From the NCBI GenBank assembly GCA_030695565.1, contig JAUYRZ010000027.1:179538-243537 (forward strand): 64,000 nt of DNA. The letters run 5' to 3'. Positions within the stretch are counted from its first letter, which is position 1; the number at the start of each line of letters is the position of its first letter. The notes under the pieces are model-generated. The model had not been told where the DNA came from, searched no databases, and was given only the letters and a program-made list of their open reading frames with translations. A program made the translations under genes and the position numbers. The DNA is from Archangium sp. GTDB lineage: Bacteria > Myxococcota > Myxococcia > Myxococcales > Myxococcaceae. Shown one piece after another: positions 8,391 through 17,194 of this stretch.

Positions 8391-8443
8391 AAAACGGATT
8401 GCCCAAATCCGCCCTTGCAGGGCCAATTCGGGCAATCCGTTTT
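8391..8443. terminator. Long hairpin, probable terminator of the RlmI-like gene
   Basis: A perfect 14-bp inverted repeat, AAAACGGATTGCCC (8391-8404) and its complement (8430-8443). The loop holds a smaller stem, GCCCT-TGC-AGGGC. It lies just past the stop of the minus-strand gene at 8449. On that strand the stem ends in a run of four Ts. It reads almost symmetrically from both strands. It could instead be a mobile palindrome. Confidence 0.6.
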
Positions 8444-8448
8444 TCGGC

Positions 8449-9456
8449 TCAGCGGGTTCGGCCGTCTTTTCTCGTCACGTTCAGCACGGCCATCTTGGTC
8501 GAGTGGTTGAACGGCGCCGGATCCACCGGCAGCGCGCCCTGCTTCGTGCCGGGGTAGCCCACGAACTCTTCCGGCACGTCGATGCGCTCGCCGAACGCCA
8601 GGTACCCACCGGTGCACACTGCGTCCATCGCCTTCATGAAGTCGGCGCCCGAGACGAAGACGCCGTTGTTGATGGCGACGAGGAAGCCACCGTGCGCGAC
8701 CAGGGGCCGCACCTTGTTGAGCAGCCGCACCATGTCCTGCTCGAGATCGACGCGGCCCTTCTCGGTGACGGAGAAGAACGGCGGGTCGACGAAGATGCAG
8801 TCGAAGAGCGGCTCCTTCTTCAGGCGGCCGATGACGTCGAAGAAGTCACCGGGCCAGAAGTCTTTGCGTGCCACGGGGAAACGATTGAGCGCGTAGCTGT
8901 CTTTGGCGACGGTGAGGAACGCGTTGTTGAGATCGTTGTGCAGCACGCTCTCCGCGCCACCGGCCATCGCCGCCACGCCGAGGCTGCCGGTGTACGCGAA
9001 GGCGTTGAGCACCCGCTTGCCCTTCAAGGTGCGTTTCGCCCACGCCCGCAGCGGGGCAGTGTCGAGGTAGAAGCTCGCGTCGCGGTTGAGGGTGAGCCGG
9101 GTGGTGTACCAGACGCCGTCTTCCTGGACCTTGCGGGTCAACCCCACGCCGGTGCCGAAGAGCAGCGTGCCGTTGCGTTCATCCTGGTTGGCCGACTCGC
9201 GGCGCTTCCACAACGCGGCGGTGATCCACGGCATCGCCACGCGGGCGTGTTCGATGAGGGCGATCATTCCGGCGCGATCCCCCGCGGCGCTGGTCGCATC
9301 GTGCAGCACCAGCGTGGTGCCGTAGAGATCCACCGCGACGCGCGGGAAACCCTCGGTGTAGCCGTTGAACAGGCGCAACGCGCTGGTGTGGGGCTCGCTC
9401 AGCCGGGGAAGGCGGTGGGCGAGCGCACTGGAGAAACGGGCGACCAGGTCAGACAT
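8449..9456 (-). CDS. RlmI-like class I SAM-dependent RNA methyltransferase
   Basis: A 335-residue protein starting at the ATG at 9456 (MSDLVARFSSALAHR). The C-terminal Rossmann half has RVLNAFAYTGSLGVAAMAGG and an acidic strand 2 in HNDLNNAF. It also has FDCIFVDPPFFSV, the DPPF type common in nucleic-acid base methyltransferases. The whole resembles RlmI/RlmK-type 23S rRNA methyltransferases, although the N-terminal PUA domain of RlmI is not obvious. The target base is uncertain. It is followed by a strong hairpin at 8391-8443, then by another methyltransferase gene. Confidence 0.78.
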   Translation of the reverse strand: MSDLVARFSSALAHRLPRLSEPHTSALRLFNGYTEGFPRVAVDLYGTTLVLHDATSAAGDRAGMIALIEHARVAMPWITAALWKRRESANQDERNGTLLFGTGVGLTRKVQEDGVWYTTRLTLNRDASFYLDTAPLRAWAKRTLKGKRVLNAFAYTGSLGVAAMAGGAESVLHNDLNNAFLTVAKDSYALNRFPVARKDFWPGDFFDVIGRLKKEPLFDCIFVDPPFFSVTEKGRVDLEQDMVRLLNKVRPLVAHGGFLVAINNGVFVSGADFMKAMDAVCTGGYLAFGERIDVPEEFVGYPGTKQGALPVDPAPFNHSTKMAVLNVTRKDGRTR

Positions 9457-9487
9457 GCCGCGCACATGGCGGACGGAACGACGAGCG

Positions 9488-10195
9488 TCAAGGAAGCGTG
9501 ACGTCGAGCCGGCCGGTGTGGGCGGTCAGCCGTGACTGGAGCTGCCCTCTGGGGTCGATGAAGAGCGACCCACCCTGGCCATGGATGAGAGGGGAACCTG
9601 GGCCCCAGTTGGCGTTGAGTACGGCGAGCCCGTGCTGTTGTGCAAGCGGCTGGAGCAGGCCCGGGCGCGCGTCGCCTTCGTCGTCGACCCAGGCGCTGGC
9701 GAAGAGCAGCAGGTCGGCCGCGGTCAGTTCGGGCGCCGCGTCTTCAGCGAGGAAGTGCACGTCGAAGCAGATGGCGGCGGTGAGCTTCTTGCCGCGCCAG
9801 GTGAAGACGTCGCTCGATGCAGGCCCGGGCGTGGCCCACTTCTCGGGGAACCACGGGTGCCGCTTTCGGTAGTGAAGGGCGGTGGTGCCGTCGGGGGCGA
9901 CCGCGATGAGCGCGTTGAAGAGCCCATCGGGGGTGCGCTCGACCAGGGGCCCGACGATGAGTGCATCGAAGCGGCGGGCCAGGTGCGCGAGGGCGGTGCG
10001 AGTCGGGCCATCGAGGGGCTCGGCGAAGGCGGTGAGGTCGAAGTCGCCTTCGGGTGAGACGTAGCCGGTGAGCGCGGCCTCGGGGAGCAGGATGAGGTCG
10101 GTGCGCGGGCCTGACTCGAGCAACGCTTCGGCGAAGGCGAGCTGTTCGGGCGCAGCCTTGAAGCGTGCTGGGAGCTGGAGGGCCGTCAGCTGCAT
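9488..10195 (-). CDS. Carbon-nitrogen hydrolase (nitrilase superfamily)
   Basis: A 235-residue protein starting at the ATG at 10195 (MQLTALQLPARFKAAP). All three catalytic residues of the superfamily are visible: Glu in LLPEAALTGY, Lys in HYRKRHPWFPE and Cys in TAAICFDVHF. It is compact and has no fused domain. This fits an omega-amidase/NIT-like or ureidopropionase-like amidase, but the substrate cannot be read from sequence. Soluble and cytoplasmic. It is divergent from alr over about 270 bp that contains repeat copy 2. Confidence 0.82.
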   Translation of the reverse strand: MQLTALQLPARFKAAPEQLAFAEALLESGPRTDLILLPEAALTGYVSPEGDFDLTAFAEPLDGPTRTALAHLARRFDALIVGPLVERTPDGLFNALIAVAPDGTTALHYRKRHPWFPEKWATPGPASSDVFTWRGKKLTAAICFDVHFLAEDAAPELTAADLLLFASAWVDDEGDARPGLLQPLAQQHGLAVLNANWGPGSPLIHGQGGSLFIDPRGQLQSRLTAHTGRLDVTLP

Positions 10196-10388
10196 GCGAT
10201 CAAGCGTAGGAGAAATTCCGTTGAGACAAATCGGCCATATGCCCGGCCAGACGTCACAACCGTTTTCACGGTTTCCTGAGGAACAGCGCTCCCGCTCGGG
10301 ACCGACGGTCGCGATGCCACTACTCGACGACGCAGAGGTGCTTTCCTCTTCGCTGGTTGCGCTGTCGAAGGAGCACCTCGGCCACGAG

Positions 10389-10427
10389 CACCCTGACCCT
10401 CTCCCAGAGGGCCCAGAGGGAGAGGGG
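10389..10427. repeat. Dispersed palindromic repeat, copy 2
   Basis: CACCCTGACCCTCTCCC, loop AGAGGGCCCAGA, then GGGAGAGGGG. It lies in the ~270-bp divergent region between the nitrilase and alr starts. The rest of that gap (10196-10388) holds no convincing gene or motif. Confidence 0.85.
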
Positions 10428-10464
10428 AATTCCTCACTTGGAAAAGTGGTACTGACGACACCGC

Positions 10465-11643
10465 ATGTCGACCTCCCCTGTCGCCTCCTGGCTCGAGCTC
10501 TCCGCACGTGCCTACGCCACCAACGTCGCGACCTTCCGCGCGGTGACCGCACCGAGCCGCATCGGCGCGGTGCTCAAGGGCAACGCCTACGGCCATGGCC
10601 TGCTGGAGACGCTGTCGCTCGCCCACGGTGAGATCGATGTTTTCTACGTCATCACCCCCGCCGAGGCGCTCGCCATTCGCGCGTGGGAACACCAGAACAA
10701 GCGCGCGCACGCCGAGGTGCTGGTCATCGGTGCGGTCAACGCAGAGGACTGCGTCGAGCTCGCGCGGCAGCACGTCAGCGTGGTCGCAGCGGCGCGCGGG
10801 TTTTCAGACACGGTCAACGCGCTGCGGACGGCCGGCGTGCAGCTCGAAGTGCACGTGCACCTCGACACCGGCCTCGGCCGCGAAGGCTTCACCGCCGCCG
10901 GACTCCGAGCGGGTGAAGCCGATTTCTTCGCCCTCGCGCAAGACGTCATCACCGTCAAAGGCGTGCTCAGCCACTTCGCCAACACCGAAGACGTGACCGA
11001 GCAGGACTACGCGCGCACCCAGCTGGCCAACTTCGAGGCTGGCATCCGCGTGCTTCAAACGCGCGCCGGCGTGAGCGGGGACGTGCAGCGTCACTTCGCT
11101 GCGAGCGCCGCTGCGTTGGTGTTGCCTCCGTCACGGCTCGACGTGGTCCGGGTCGGCATCTCGATGTACGGACTGTGGCCTTCTGCCGAGACCCGGCTGT
11201 CCGCGCGCGTGGTGCTGGGCTCGTTGCCCGCGCTCGAGCCCGTGCTCTCGTGGAAGGTGCCCAGCCAGGTGGTGAAGTGGCTGCCCGCGGGCAGCTACGT
11301 CGGCTACGGCTGCACCTATCGCTGCGCGGCAGACACGCGGGTGGCGGTGCTCCCCGTGGGCTACTGGGACGGCTACCCGCGGCTCGCTTCAGGCAAGGCG
11401 CACGTGCTGGTGCACGGCAAACGCTGCCCGGTGATCGGCCGCGTGATGATGAACCACCTGATCGTCGACGTGACCCACGCGACGAAAGACGATCAGCCGG
11501 TGATCGCCACGCTGCTGGGCCGCGACGGGGAAGAGCACGTGTCGGTCGAGACCATCAGCACCTGGGCTCAGACCATCCACTACGAGACCCTGACGAGACT
11601 GGGGCCGCACCTGCGCAGGGTGGTGGTACAAGACTCGCCCTGA
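10465..11643 (+). CDS. alr: Alanine racemase
   Basis: A 392-residue PLP-dependent racemase that makes D-alanine for peptidoglycan. The PLP lysine lies in AVLKGNAYGHG. The second catalytic base, Tyr, is in YVGYGCTYRC, followed by VLPVGYWDGYPR and IGRVMMNHLIVDVTH, all as in Alr. The family usually has A-N-A-Y-G-H-G; the Gly replacing Ala in the first position is a minor change. No signal peptide, so cytoplasmic. Start ATG 10465. The downstream gene starts within its stop codon (TGATG), implying coupled translation. Confidence 0.93.
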   Translation: MSTSPVASWLELSARAYATNVATFRAVTAPSRIGAVLKGNAYGHGLLETLSLAHGEIDVFYVITPAEALAIRAWEHQNKRAHAEVLVIGAVNAEDCVELARQHVSVVAAARGFSDTVNALRTAGVQLEVHVHLDTGLGREGFTAAGLRAGEADFFALAQDVITVKGVLSHFANTEDVTEQDYARTQLANFEAGIRVLQTRAGVSGDVQRHFAASAAALVLPPSRLDVVRVGISMYGLWPSAETRLSARVVLGSLPALEPVLSWKVPSQVVKWLPAGSYVGYGCTYRCAADTRVAVLPVGYWDGYPRLASGKAHVLVHGKRCPVIGRVMMNHLIVDVTHATKDDQPVIATLLGRDGEEHVSVETISTWAQTIHYETLTRLGPHLRRVVVQDSP

Positions 11644-12446
11644 TGCTGCTCGCGCTCGTCCTGTCCATTCTCCCTGATGCACCACGCACCATCGTGCTGC
11701 TTCCTGAGTCGGGTGCGATGTCTGCCGTGGTGTCGGCGGCGCCCGCGACCGCGACGCCCTCGAGCCTCATCGACGCCCGCAAGATGGCGGAGCAGCTCCG
11801 CTACGAAGAGGCCGTCGTCGAGTACCAGCGCTACCTCGCCACGCCCGAGAGGCCCATCGCCGAGCGCGCCAACGCGTTGCTCGAGCTGGGGTTCATTCAC
11901 CTGGTGCTCGGCGATCAGCTGAACGCCGAGAGCCGCGCGCTCGAAGCGCTGGAGCTGGAGCCGAAGCTGTCGGTGCCTTCGACCGCGCCGACCAAGCAGG
12001 TCGACTTCGTGGTGAAGATGCGCCGGCTCTACATGGCGCGCGCGCGGCTCGAGCTTCAGCAGCGCGATGACTCTGATCCGCCGTACGTGGTGAAGGTGAA
12101 GGTGGTGGATCCCGAGAAGAAGGTGACCCGGGTGTTGCTGCGTCACGCGCTCACCTCGACCGGCCCGTACTACTCGTCTGAGATGGAGTGCGTGGATGAG
12201 CTGTGCACCGGCGCGATTCCTCCGCCCAAAGACGTCTCGAGCTTCACCGCCTGGTACTTCGTCGAGGCGCTCGATCCGACGCAGGTGACCGCGGCGAAGG
12301 TAGCCAGCTCGGAGTCGCCGTTGCAGCTGTCGGTGGTGGATCAGAAGCCCTGGTACACGAGCCCGGTGGTGTGGGGCGTGACGGGTGCTGCGCTGGTGGG
12401 CATTGCCACGGTGGTGTTCCTGCTGGCGCCTCAGCCGCCTCGCTGA
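11643..12446 (+). CDS. Exported TPR-like protein with C-terminal membrane anchor
   Basis: A 267-residue protein starting at the ATG that overlaps the alr stop. It opens with a short hydrophobic stretch (MLLALVLSILP) consistent with a signal sequence. A helical TPR-like region follows (EEAVVEYQRYLATPERP, ALLELGFIHLVLGD, ESRALEALELEPKL). The middle is a beta-like domain with two Cys (MECVDELCTG). One C-terminal membrane helix (VVWGVTGAALVGIATVVF) closes it. The layout resembles other myxobacterial envelope proteins with TPR and PEGA-like parts. Function unknown. The link to alr suggests a cell-envelope role (inference). Confidence 0.7.
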   Translation: MLLALVLSILPDAPRTIVLLPESGAMSAVVSAAPATATPSSLIDARKMAEQLRYEEAVVEYQRYLATPERPIAERANALLELGFIHLVLGDQLNAESRALEALELEPKLSVPSTAPTKQVDFVVKMRRLYMARARLELQQRDDSDPPYVVKVKVVDPEKKVTRVLLRHALTSTGPYYSSEMECVDELCTGAIPPPKDVSSFTAWYFVEALDPTQVTAAKVASSESPLQLSVVDQKPWYTSPVVWGVTGAALVGIATVVFLLAPQPPR

Positions 12447-12464
12447 AGACTCAACTGACGCAAT

Positions 12465-12508
12465 GCCCTCACCCCGACCCTCTCCCAGAGGGCCCAGAGG
12501 GAGAGGGA
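12465..12508. repeat. Dispersed palindromic repeat, copy 3
   Basis: GCCCTCACCCCGACCCTCTC-type arm, loop AGAGGGCCCAGA identical to copy 2, then GGGAGAGGGA. It overlaps the 3' end of larC and encodes that protein's last ~12 residues and stop. Confidence 0.85.
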
Positions 12509-13674
12509 GTTCCTTGCCAGGCCGCGATTGCAGCGGCTTGGACGTCTTTGAGGGGGACCCTGGCGATCGCGGCCAGTGCCCGGCAGTCTTCGAACTCAGG
12601 CGTCGCATTCAGCACCGCGTCGCCTCGCAGGCCCAGCTTCACGCGCACCGGGCCCCACTTCGTCTGCACCGTCTCATGCCGCCGCTCGAGCACCGTACGG
12701 CTGACGTCGTGCTCCCGAACACCCAGCGTGGTGGTCTCGGTGATCAACGTCTCGATCAGCGCCGAGCGATATTCACCATCGGTCAACACCCCCACCAGAT
12801 GCCCCGGCCGGCCCTTCTTCATCACCACCGGCGCGATCCACGCATCCAGCGCGCCCCTCGCCATCAACAGCTCGATCACCGCGCCCAGCACCTGCGGCGA
12901 GCAGTCATCGAGGTTGCACTCCAACACGGTGAGCCCGGTCGACGACTGCGCCGCGCGGCCCAGCGACATCCGCAAGATGTTCGCGCGGTCCTTGAAGTCC
13001 TTCGTGCCCACGCCGTAGCCGATGCGTTCGACGATCATCATCGGGGGCGGCGCCACCGTGGCGAACGCCTTGATCAACGCCGCGCCCGTCGGAGTGGTCA
13101 GCTCGCCCAGCCCCTCGAACCGCACCGGCACGTCTTTCAAGAGCGCCAGGGTGGCAGGTACGGGCACCGGCACCACGCCGTGCGCGATGCGAATGGTCCC
13201 GCTGCCGAGCGGCGGCGGTGACGAATACACCTTCGGGTTGCCCAGCAGCTCCAGCGCGACCGCGGCCCCACAGATGTCGACGATCGAATCGACCGCGCCG
13301 ACCTCGTGGAAGTGAATCAGGTCGAGCGTGGTGCCGTGAATCTGCGCTTCGACTTCACCAATCAACCGGAAGACCTGCAGCGCCCGCGCCTTGGCCGTCG
13401 CGCTCAACTGCGAGCGGCCGATGAGCGCGTCGATGTCTTTCCAGCTGCGATGCACGTGGCCGTCTTCAGGCTCGGTCACCACCACGTCGACGTGCGTGCC
13501 GACGATGGCGTGGCGCTCGGCCTTCTTCACCTCGAGACGCCAACCGGGCACCTCGAGTGTCGACAGCTGCGCCTCGAGTTCACTCTGGGAGACGCCGGCA
13601 TCGAGCGCGGCCGCGAGGAACATGTCCCCCGCGATACCGCCGACGGGCTCCAACCAGAGGACCCGGTCGCTCAC
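12469..13674 (-). CDS. larC: LarC-type nickel insertion protein (nickel-pincer cofactor synthesis)
   Basis: A 401-residue protein (GTG 13674) that begins LWLEPVGGIAGDMFLAAALD, the LarC family signature. Further family motifs are LIHFHEVGAVDSIVDI (His-rich), ELTTPTGAALIKA and NLDDCSPQVLGA. LarC is a CTP-dependent cyclometallase that inserts nickel into the pyridinium dithiocarboxylate precursor used by lactate racemase and other LarA-family enzymes. LarA, LarB and LarE are not in the window. Here LarC is a single uninterrupted frame. The C-terminal GTPSPSGPSGRGSG is encoded by a dispersed repeat. Directly downstream of proS, with a 1-base gap. Confidence 0.88.
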   Translation of the reverse strand: MSDRVLWLEPVGGIAGDMFLAAALDAGVSQSELEAQLSTLEVPGWRLEVKKAERHAIVGTHVDVVVTEPEDGHVHRSWKDIDALIGRSQLSATAKARALQVFRLIGEVEAQIHGTTLDLIHFHEVGAVDSIVDICGAAVALELLGNPKVYSSPPPLGSGTIRIAHGVVPVPVPATLALLKDVPVRFEGLGELTTPTGAALIKAFATVAPPPMMIVERIGYGVGTKDFKDRANILRMSLGRAAQSSTGLTVLECNLDDCSPQVLGAVIELLMARGALDAWIAPVVMKKGRPGHLVGVLTDGEYRSALIETLITETTTLGVREHDVSRTVLERRHETVQTKWGPVRVKLGLRGDAVLNATPEFEDCRALAAIARVPLKDVQAAAIAAWQGTPSPSGPSGRGSG

Positions 13675-13675
13675 C

Positions 13676-15157
13676 TCAGTACGCCTTCGCGAAGACGATG
13701 CGGCCCGTCGAAGGATTGCCGGTGAGCACACACTTGCCCGGCTCCTGTTTGAGATCGAACGGCCGGTTGCGCGTGGTGACGCCGAACTCGTCTTTGATGC
13801 GCTTCTCGGTCTCGGGCGTGCCATCCCAGTGCATCAGGAGGAAGCCGTCGTCGGCCTTCGCCTTGAGCTCTTCCACCGTGTTCACCTCGAAGGTGTGCGT
13901 GTCGCGGAAGGTCTTCGCCTTGTTGAACAGATCCTTCTGCATCACCTCGAGCAGCTCGCCCACCCGCGCGACCACCGCGTCGAGACCGAGCGTCTCTTTC
14001 TCAGCGACGTCGCGCCGCTTGAGCATCGCCTGGTTCTTCTCGAGATCCTTCGGGCCGAGATCGACGCGCACGCAGGCGCCGCGCAGCTCGTACTCCGCGT
14101 ACTTGAAGCCCGGGCCCTTGGTCTCATCGTCATCGACCAGCACCCGAATGCCGGCCTTCTTCAGGTCGGCCGCGAGCGCCTGTGCCTTCGCGCGCACCGC
14201 GCCACGCTCTTCCGGCGTCTTGCCGATGATCACGATCACGCACTGCATGGGCGCGAGCTTCGGCGGCACGATCAGGCCCTGATCATCGGAGTGCGTCATG
14301 ATCAACGCGCCGATCAACCGCGTCGAGACGCCCCACGAGGTCTGCCAGACGTACTCCTTCTGGCCTTCCTTCGACTGGTACATCGTGTCGAACATCTTCG
14401 CGAAGTTCTGCCCCAGCATGTGCGAGGTGCCGGCCTGCAGGGCCTTCTTGTCCTGCATCATCGCTTCGATGGAGTACGTGTTCACCGCGCCCGGGAACTT
14501 CTCGCTCTCGGTCTTCTGGCCCTTGATCACCGGCATCGCCATGTAGTCCTCGGCGAAGCGCTCGTAGACGTCGAGCATGCGCAGCGTCTCTTCAGTCGCC
14601 TCGGCCTCGGTGGCGTGGCACGTGTGGCCTTCCTGCCAGAGGAACTCGGTGGTGCGCAGGAAGAGGCGCGGGCGCATCTCCCAGCGGATCACGTTGGCCC
14701 ACTGGTTGATCAGAATCGGGAGATCCCGGTAGCTCTGCACCCAGTTGGTGAACGAGCGGTTGATGATGGTCTCCGACGTCGGGCGAATGACGTAGCGCTC
14801 ACCCTCGGGCAGCGCCTTGCCGCCGGCGTGCGTCACCACCGCGACCTGCGGCGCGAAGTCGGCCACGTGCTTCTTTTCTTTGGCCAGGTACGACTCGGGG
14901 ATGAGCACCGGGAAGTACGCGTTCTGGTGGCCGGTGTCCTTGAACATGCCGTCCAACACCTTCTGCATGTTTTCCCAGATGGCGTAGCCGTTGGGGCGGA
15001 TCACCATCGAGCCACGCACGTCGGAGTTGTCAGCGAGCTTCGCCCGCTTGACCAGGTCGTTGTACCAACCGGAGAAGTCCTCGGCGCGCAGCGGCAGCGA
15101 GAGGTTGTCGTTCTTCTTCTTCGGGGCGTTCTGCGGGTTCTTCTGCGCGTCAGACAT
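13676..15157 (-). CDS. proS: Prolyl-tRNA synthetase, archaeal/eukaryotic type
   Basis: A 493-residue class II aminoacyl-tRNA synthetase starting at the ATG at 15157 ([15 protein letters not shown]). Visible motifs are [14 protein letters not shown] (motif 1 region), [35 protein letters not shown] (motif 2) and [14 protein letters not shown]. It ends in GRIVFAKAY with a terminal Tyr. It has no editing insertion, which together with the Tyr end identifies the short archaeal-like ProS3 form. It charges tRNA-Pro with proline. It is transcribed with larC, one base away. The next gene upstream is divergent. Confidence 0.93.
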   Translation of the reverse strand: MSDAQKNPQNAPKKKNDNLSLPLRAEDFSGWYNDLVKRAKLADNSDVRGSMVIRPNGYAIWENMQKVLDGMFKDTGHQNAYFPVLIPESYLAKEKKHVADFAPQVAVVTHAGGKALPEGERYVIRPTSETIINRSFTNWVQSYRDLPILINQWANVIRWEMRPRLFLRTTEFLWQEGHTCHATEAEATEETLRMLDVYERFAEDYMAMPVIKGQKTESEKFPGAVNTYSIEAMMQDKKALQAGTSHMLGQNFAKMFDTMYQSKEGQKEYVWQTSWGVSTRLIGALIMTHSDDQGLIVPPKLAPMQCVIVIIGKTPEERGAVRAKAQALAADLKKAGIRVLVDDDETKGPGFKYAEYELRGACVRVDLGPKDLEKNQAMLKRRDVAEKETLGLDAVVARVGELLEVMQKDLFNKAKTFRDTHTFEVNTVEELKAKADDGFLLMHWDGTPETEKRIKDEFGVTTRNRPFDLKQEPGKCVLTGNPSTGRIVFAKAY

Positions 15158-15240
15158 GCAAGGGCACCTAGAGCACTGGGGACCCAAACTCAACGGGAGA
15201 GGGCTGGCGCACCGACGCAAGATCGGCCAAGTCCTCAGGC

Positions 15241-16017
15241 ATGCTCCAGAACAAGGTCGCTGTGATCACAGGCGCCAGCTCGGGCCTCGGTCGTGCCATC
15301 GCCCTCCGCTACGCGCAGGAGGGGGCTTCGCTCATCCTGGCGGACCTCAATGAAGAGGGCGGTGAGCACACCCTCTCGCTCCTCCCCGAGGCCTCGAAAG
15401 CCAGGGCAAAGTTCCTTCGCACCGACGTCACGAAAGAAGCGGAGGTCGAAGCGGCGGTGGCCCTGGCGGTCTCCTCGTTTGGGCACCTCGACATCATGAT
15501 GGCCAACGCCGGCATCGGCGCGCCGGGCTTCCTCTCCCAGCTCAGCCAGGCCGACTTCGAGAAGGTCATCGCGGTCAACCTCACCGGCGTCTTCCTCTGC
15601 GCCAAACACGCCTTCCGCGCGATGCAGGTCAAGGGCGGGGCGATCCTCACCATGGCGTCCGTCGCCGGTCTGCAGGGCACCATGAAGTTGGGCGGCTACG
15701 GCCCCTCCAAGGCGGCGGTGGTGCAGCTCACCCAGACGCTGGCCCTCGAAGGCGCCCGCTTCAACATTCGCGCGAACGCGCTCGCCCCGGTGTGGACCGA
15801 GTCGCCCATGGTCGATGGCTTCGTCAAAGGGCTGCGCGCCGGTCACGAGGCCGGCGTCAAACGCCTGACCGCCGACATTCCGCTCGGCCGATTGGGCAAG
15901 CCCGAAGAGGTGGCTGCTGCGGCCGCTTTCCTCGCCTCTGACCAGGCCAGCTTCATCACCGGCATCGTGCTCCCCATCGATGGCGGTCACCTCGCAGGCA
16001 GGATCCCCGTTCTATGA
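15241..16017 (+). CDS. Short-chain dehydrogenase/reductase
   Basis: A 258-residue classical SDR with [24 protein letters not shown], Ser in [11 protein letters not shown], and the catalytic Y-x-x-x-K in [16 protein letters not shown]. The end [13 protein letters not shown] is characteristic of FabG/3-oxoacyl reductase-like SDRs. NAD(P)-dependent. The substrate is not evident. It is followed by another SDR whose ATG overlaps its stop by 4 bp, so the two may act in one pathway. About 85 bp separate it from the divergent proS. Confidence 0.88.
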   Translation: MLQNKVAVITGASSGLGRAIALRYAQEGASLILADLNEEGGEHTLSLLPEASKARAKFLRTDVTKEAEVEAAVALAVSSFGHLDIMMANAGIGAPGFLSQLSQADFEKVIAVNLTGVFLCAKHAFRAMQVKGGAILTMASVAGLQGTMKLGGYGPSKAAVVQLTQTLALEGARFNIRANALAPVWTESPMVDGFVKGLRAGHEAGVKRLTADIPLGRLGKPEEVAAAAAFLASDQASFITGIVLPIDGGHLAGRIPVL

Positions 16018-16781
16018 ACCTCTTCGATCTCAAAGACAAAGTGGCCATCGTCACCGGCGCCAGCCGCGGTATCGGTGAAGCCATCGCCGTGCGCCTCGCT
16101 GAACACGGAGCGGCCGTGGTGCTGGTCGCCCGCAAGCCCGACGCGCTGCACGCGGTGGTCGCCCGCATCACCGCCAACGGAGGCCGCGCGCTCGGCCTGC
16201 CCGCGCACACCGGCAAGATGGAAGACGTGAAGGCCGTGGTGGCCAAGACCATCGAACACTTCGGCAAGGTCGACGTGCTGGTGAACAACGCCGCGGCGAA
16301 CCCCTACTTCGGCCCCATGCTGCAGATCGAAGACCCCGCGTGGGACAAGACCTTCGAGGTCAACGTGAAGGGCTACTTCGCCATGATGCGGGAAGTCGCC
16401 AATCACCTGGTCGCGCGCAACGCACCCGGTTCGCTCATCAACGTGGCCAGCATCGCGGGCCTGCGCTCAGCGCCGTTTCAGGGCGTGTACGGCATGACCA
16501 AGGCGGCGGTCATCTCGATGACCCAGACGCTCGCGCAAGAGCTCGGCGGCTCGAACATTCGCGTCAACGCCATCGCGCCGGGCCTGGTCGACACGAAGTT
16601 CGCTTCGGCGATCGTGGGTGACGAAGACATGCGCAAGCACGTGGTCGAACGCACCGCGCTCAACCGCCACGCACAGCCCGACGAGATCGCCGGCGCCGCG
16701 GTGTTCCTGGCGTCGCAGGCGTCGTCGTACGTCACCGGGCAGGTGCTGGTGGTGGATGGCGGAACGATCACCACGACGTGA
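16014..16781 (+). CDS. Short-chain dehydrogenase/reductase
   Basis: A 255-residue SDR with VAIVTGASRGIGEAI, VLVNNAAANP, Ser in LINVASIAGL, YGMTKAAVISMTQTLA for the catalytic Tyr/Lys, and the closing YVTGQVLVVDGG. It belongs to the FabG/gluconate dehydrogenase-like classical SDRs. It is translationally coupled to the SDR upstream (4-bp overlap) and to the small membrane protein downstream, whose GTG overlaps its stop. The substrate is unknown. Confidence 0.88.
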   Translation: MNLFDLKDKVAIVTGASRGIGEAIAVRLAEHGAAVVLVARKPDALHAVVARITANGGRALGLPAHTGKMEDVKAVVAKTIEHFGKVDVLVNNAAANPYFGPMLQIEDPAWDKTFEVNVKGYFAMMREVANHLVARNAPGSLINVASIAGLRSAPFQGVYGMTKAAVISMTQTLAQELGGSNIRVNAIAPGLVDTKFASAIVGDEDMRKHVVERTALNRHAQPDEIAGAAVFLASQASSYVTGQVLVVDGGTITTT

Positions 16782-17092
16782 ACCTCGCCCGCGTCGCGCT
16801 GGTCGTCGTGGCGCTCTGCGGCGCCGGAACGCTCGGGGTCATCTCGGCCCTGGGCAGGGTCGCGATTATCTACGTCGACATGAAGGTTTCGGGTCCGCAG
16901 CCGGCGCTGTTCCTGTTCTCGCTGCGTCCCGTTTCGAGCGCCATCGTGATCATGACGGCGCTGTTCGCGCTGGTCGCGTACCGAATGCGGTGCTCGGTCC
17001 TCATCCTGTCGGGCCTGATTGTTCTTCAGGTCTCGATCGGCGCGGCGTACGGGCTGGCCGTCTTGCAAGCGGCGCTGCCACTGAGCCGCTGA
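16778..17092 (+). CDS. Small membrane protein, unknown
   Basis: A 104-residue protein with a GTG start at 16778 that overlaps the SDR stop. It has three hydrophobic segments: ARVALVVVALCGAG, AIVIMTALFALVAY and VLILSGLIVLQVSIGAAYG. No known family recognised. Last gene of the SDR operon. It is followed by about 100 bp (17093-17194) in which I see nothing beyond a weak ribosome-binding site, GAAGGGA, before the next start. Confidence 0.6.
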   Translation: MNLARVALVVVALCGAGTLGVISALGRVAIIYVDMKVSGPQPALFLFSLRPVSSAIVIMTALFALVAYRMRCSVLILSGLIVLQVSIGAAYGLAVLQAALPLSR

Positions 17093-17194
17093 GCCCACTC
17101 GTTTCGGATGCGCCATCAAATGGTGAAGTCGAAGAACCCCCGTTAGCCACGGTGCAGCCACCTTCCTTCTGGGAGGCGGAGTGAAGGGATCACG

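Noticed and set aside
13391..15265. A 624-codon plus-strand open frame
   Set aside because: Antisense to proS, with repetitive Leu/Arg/His composition and no domain.
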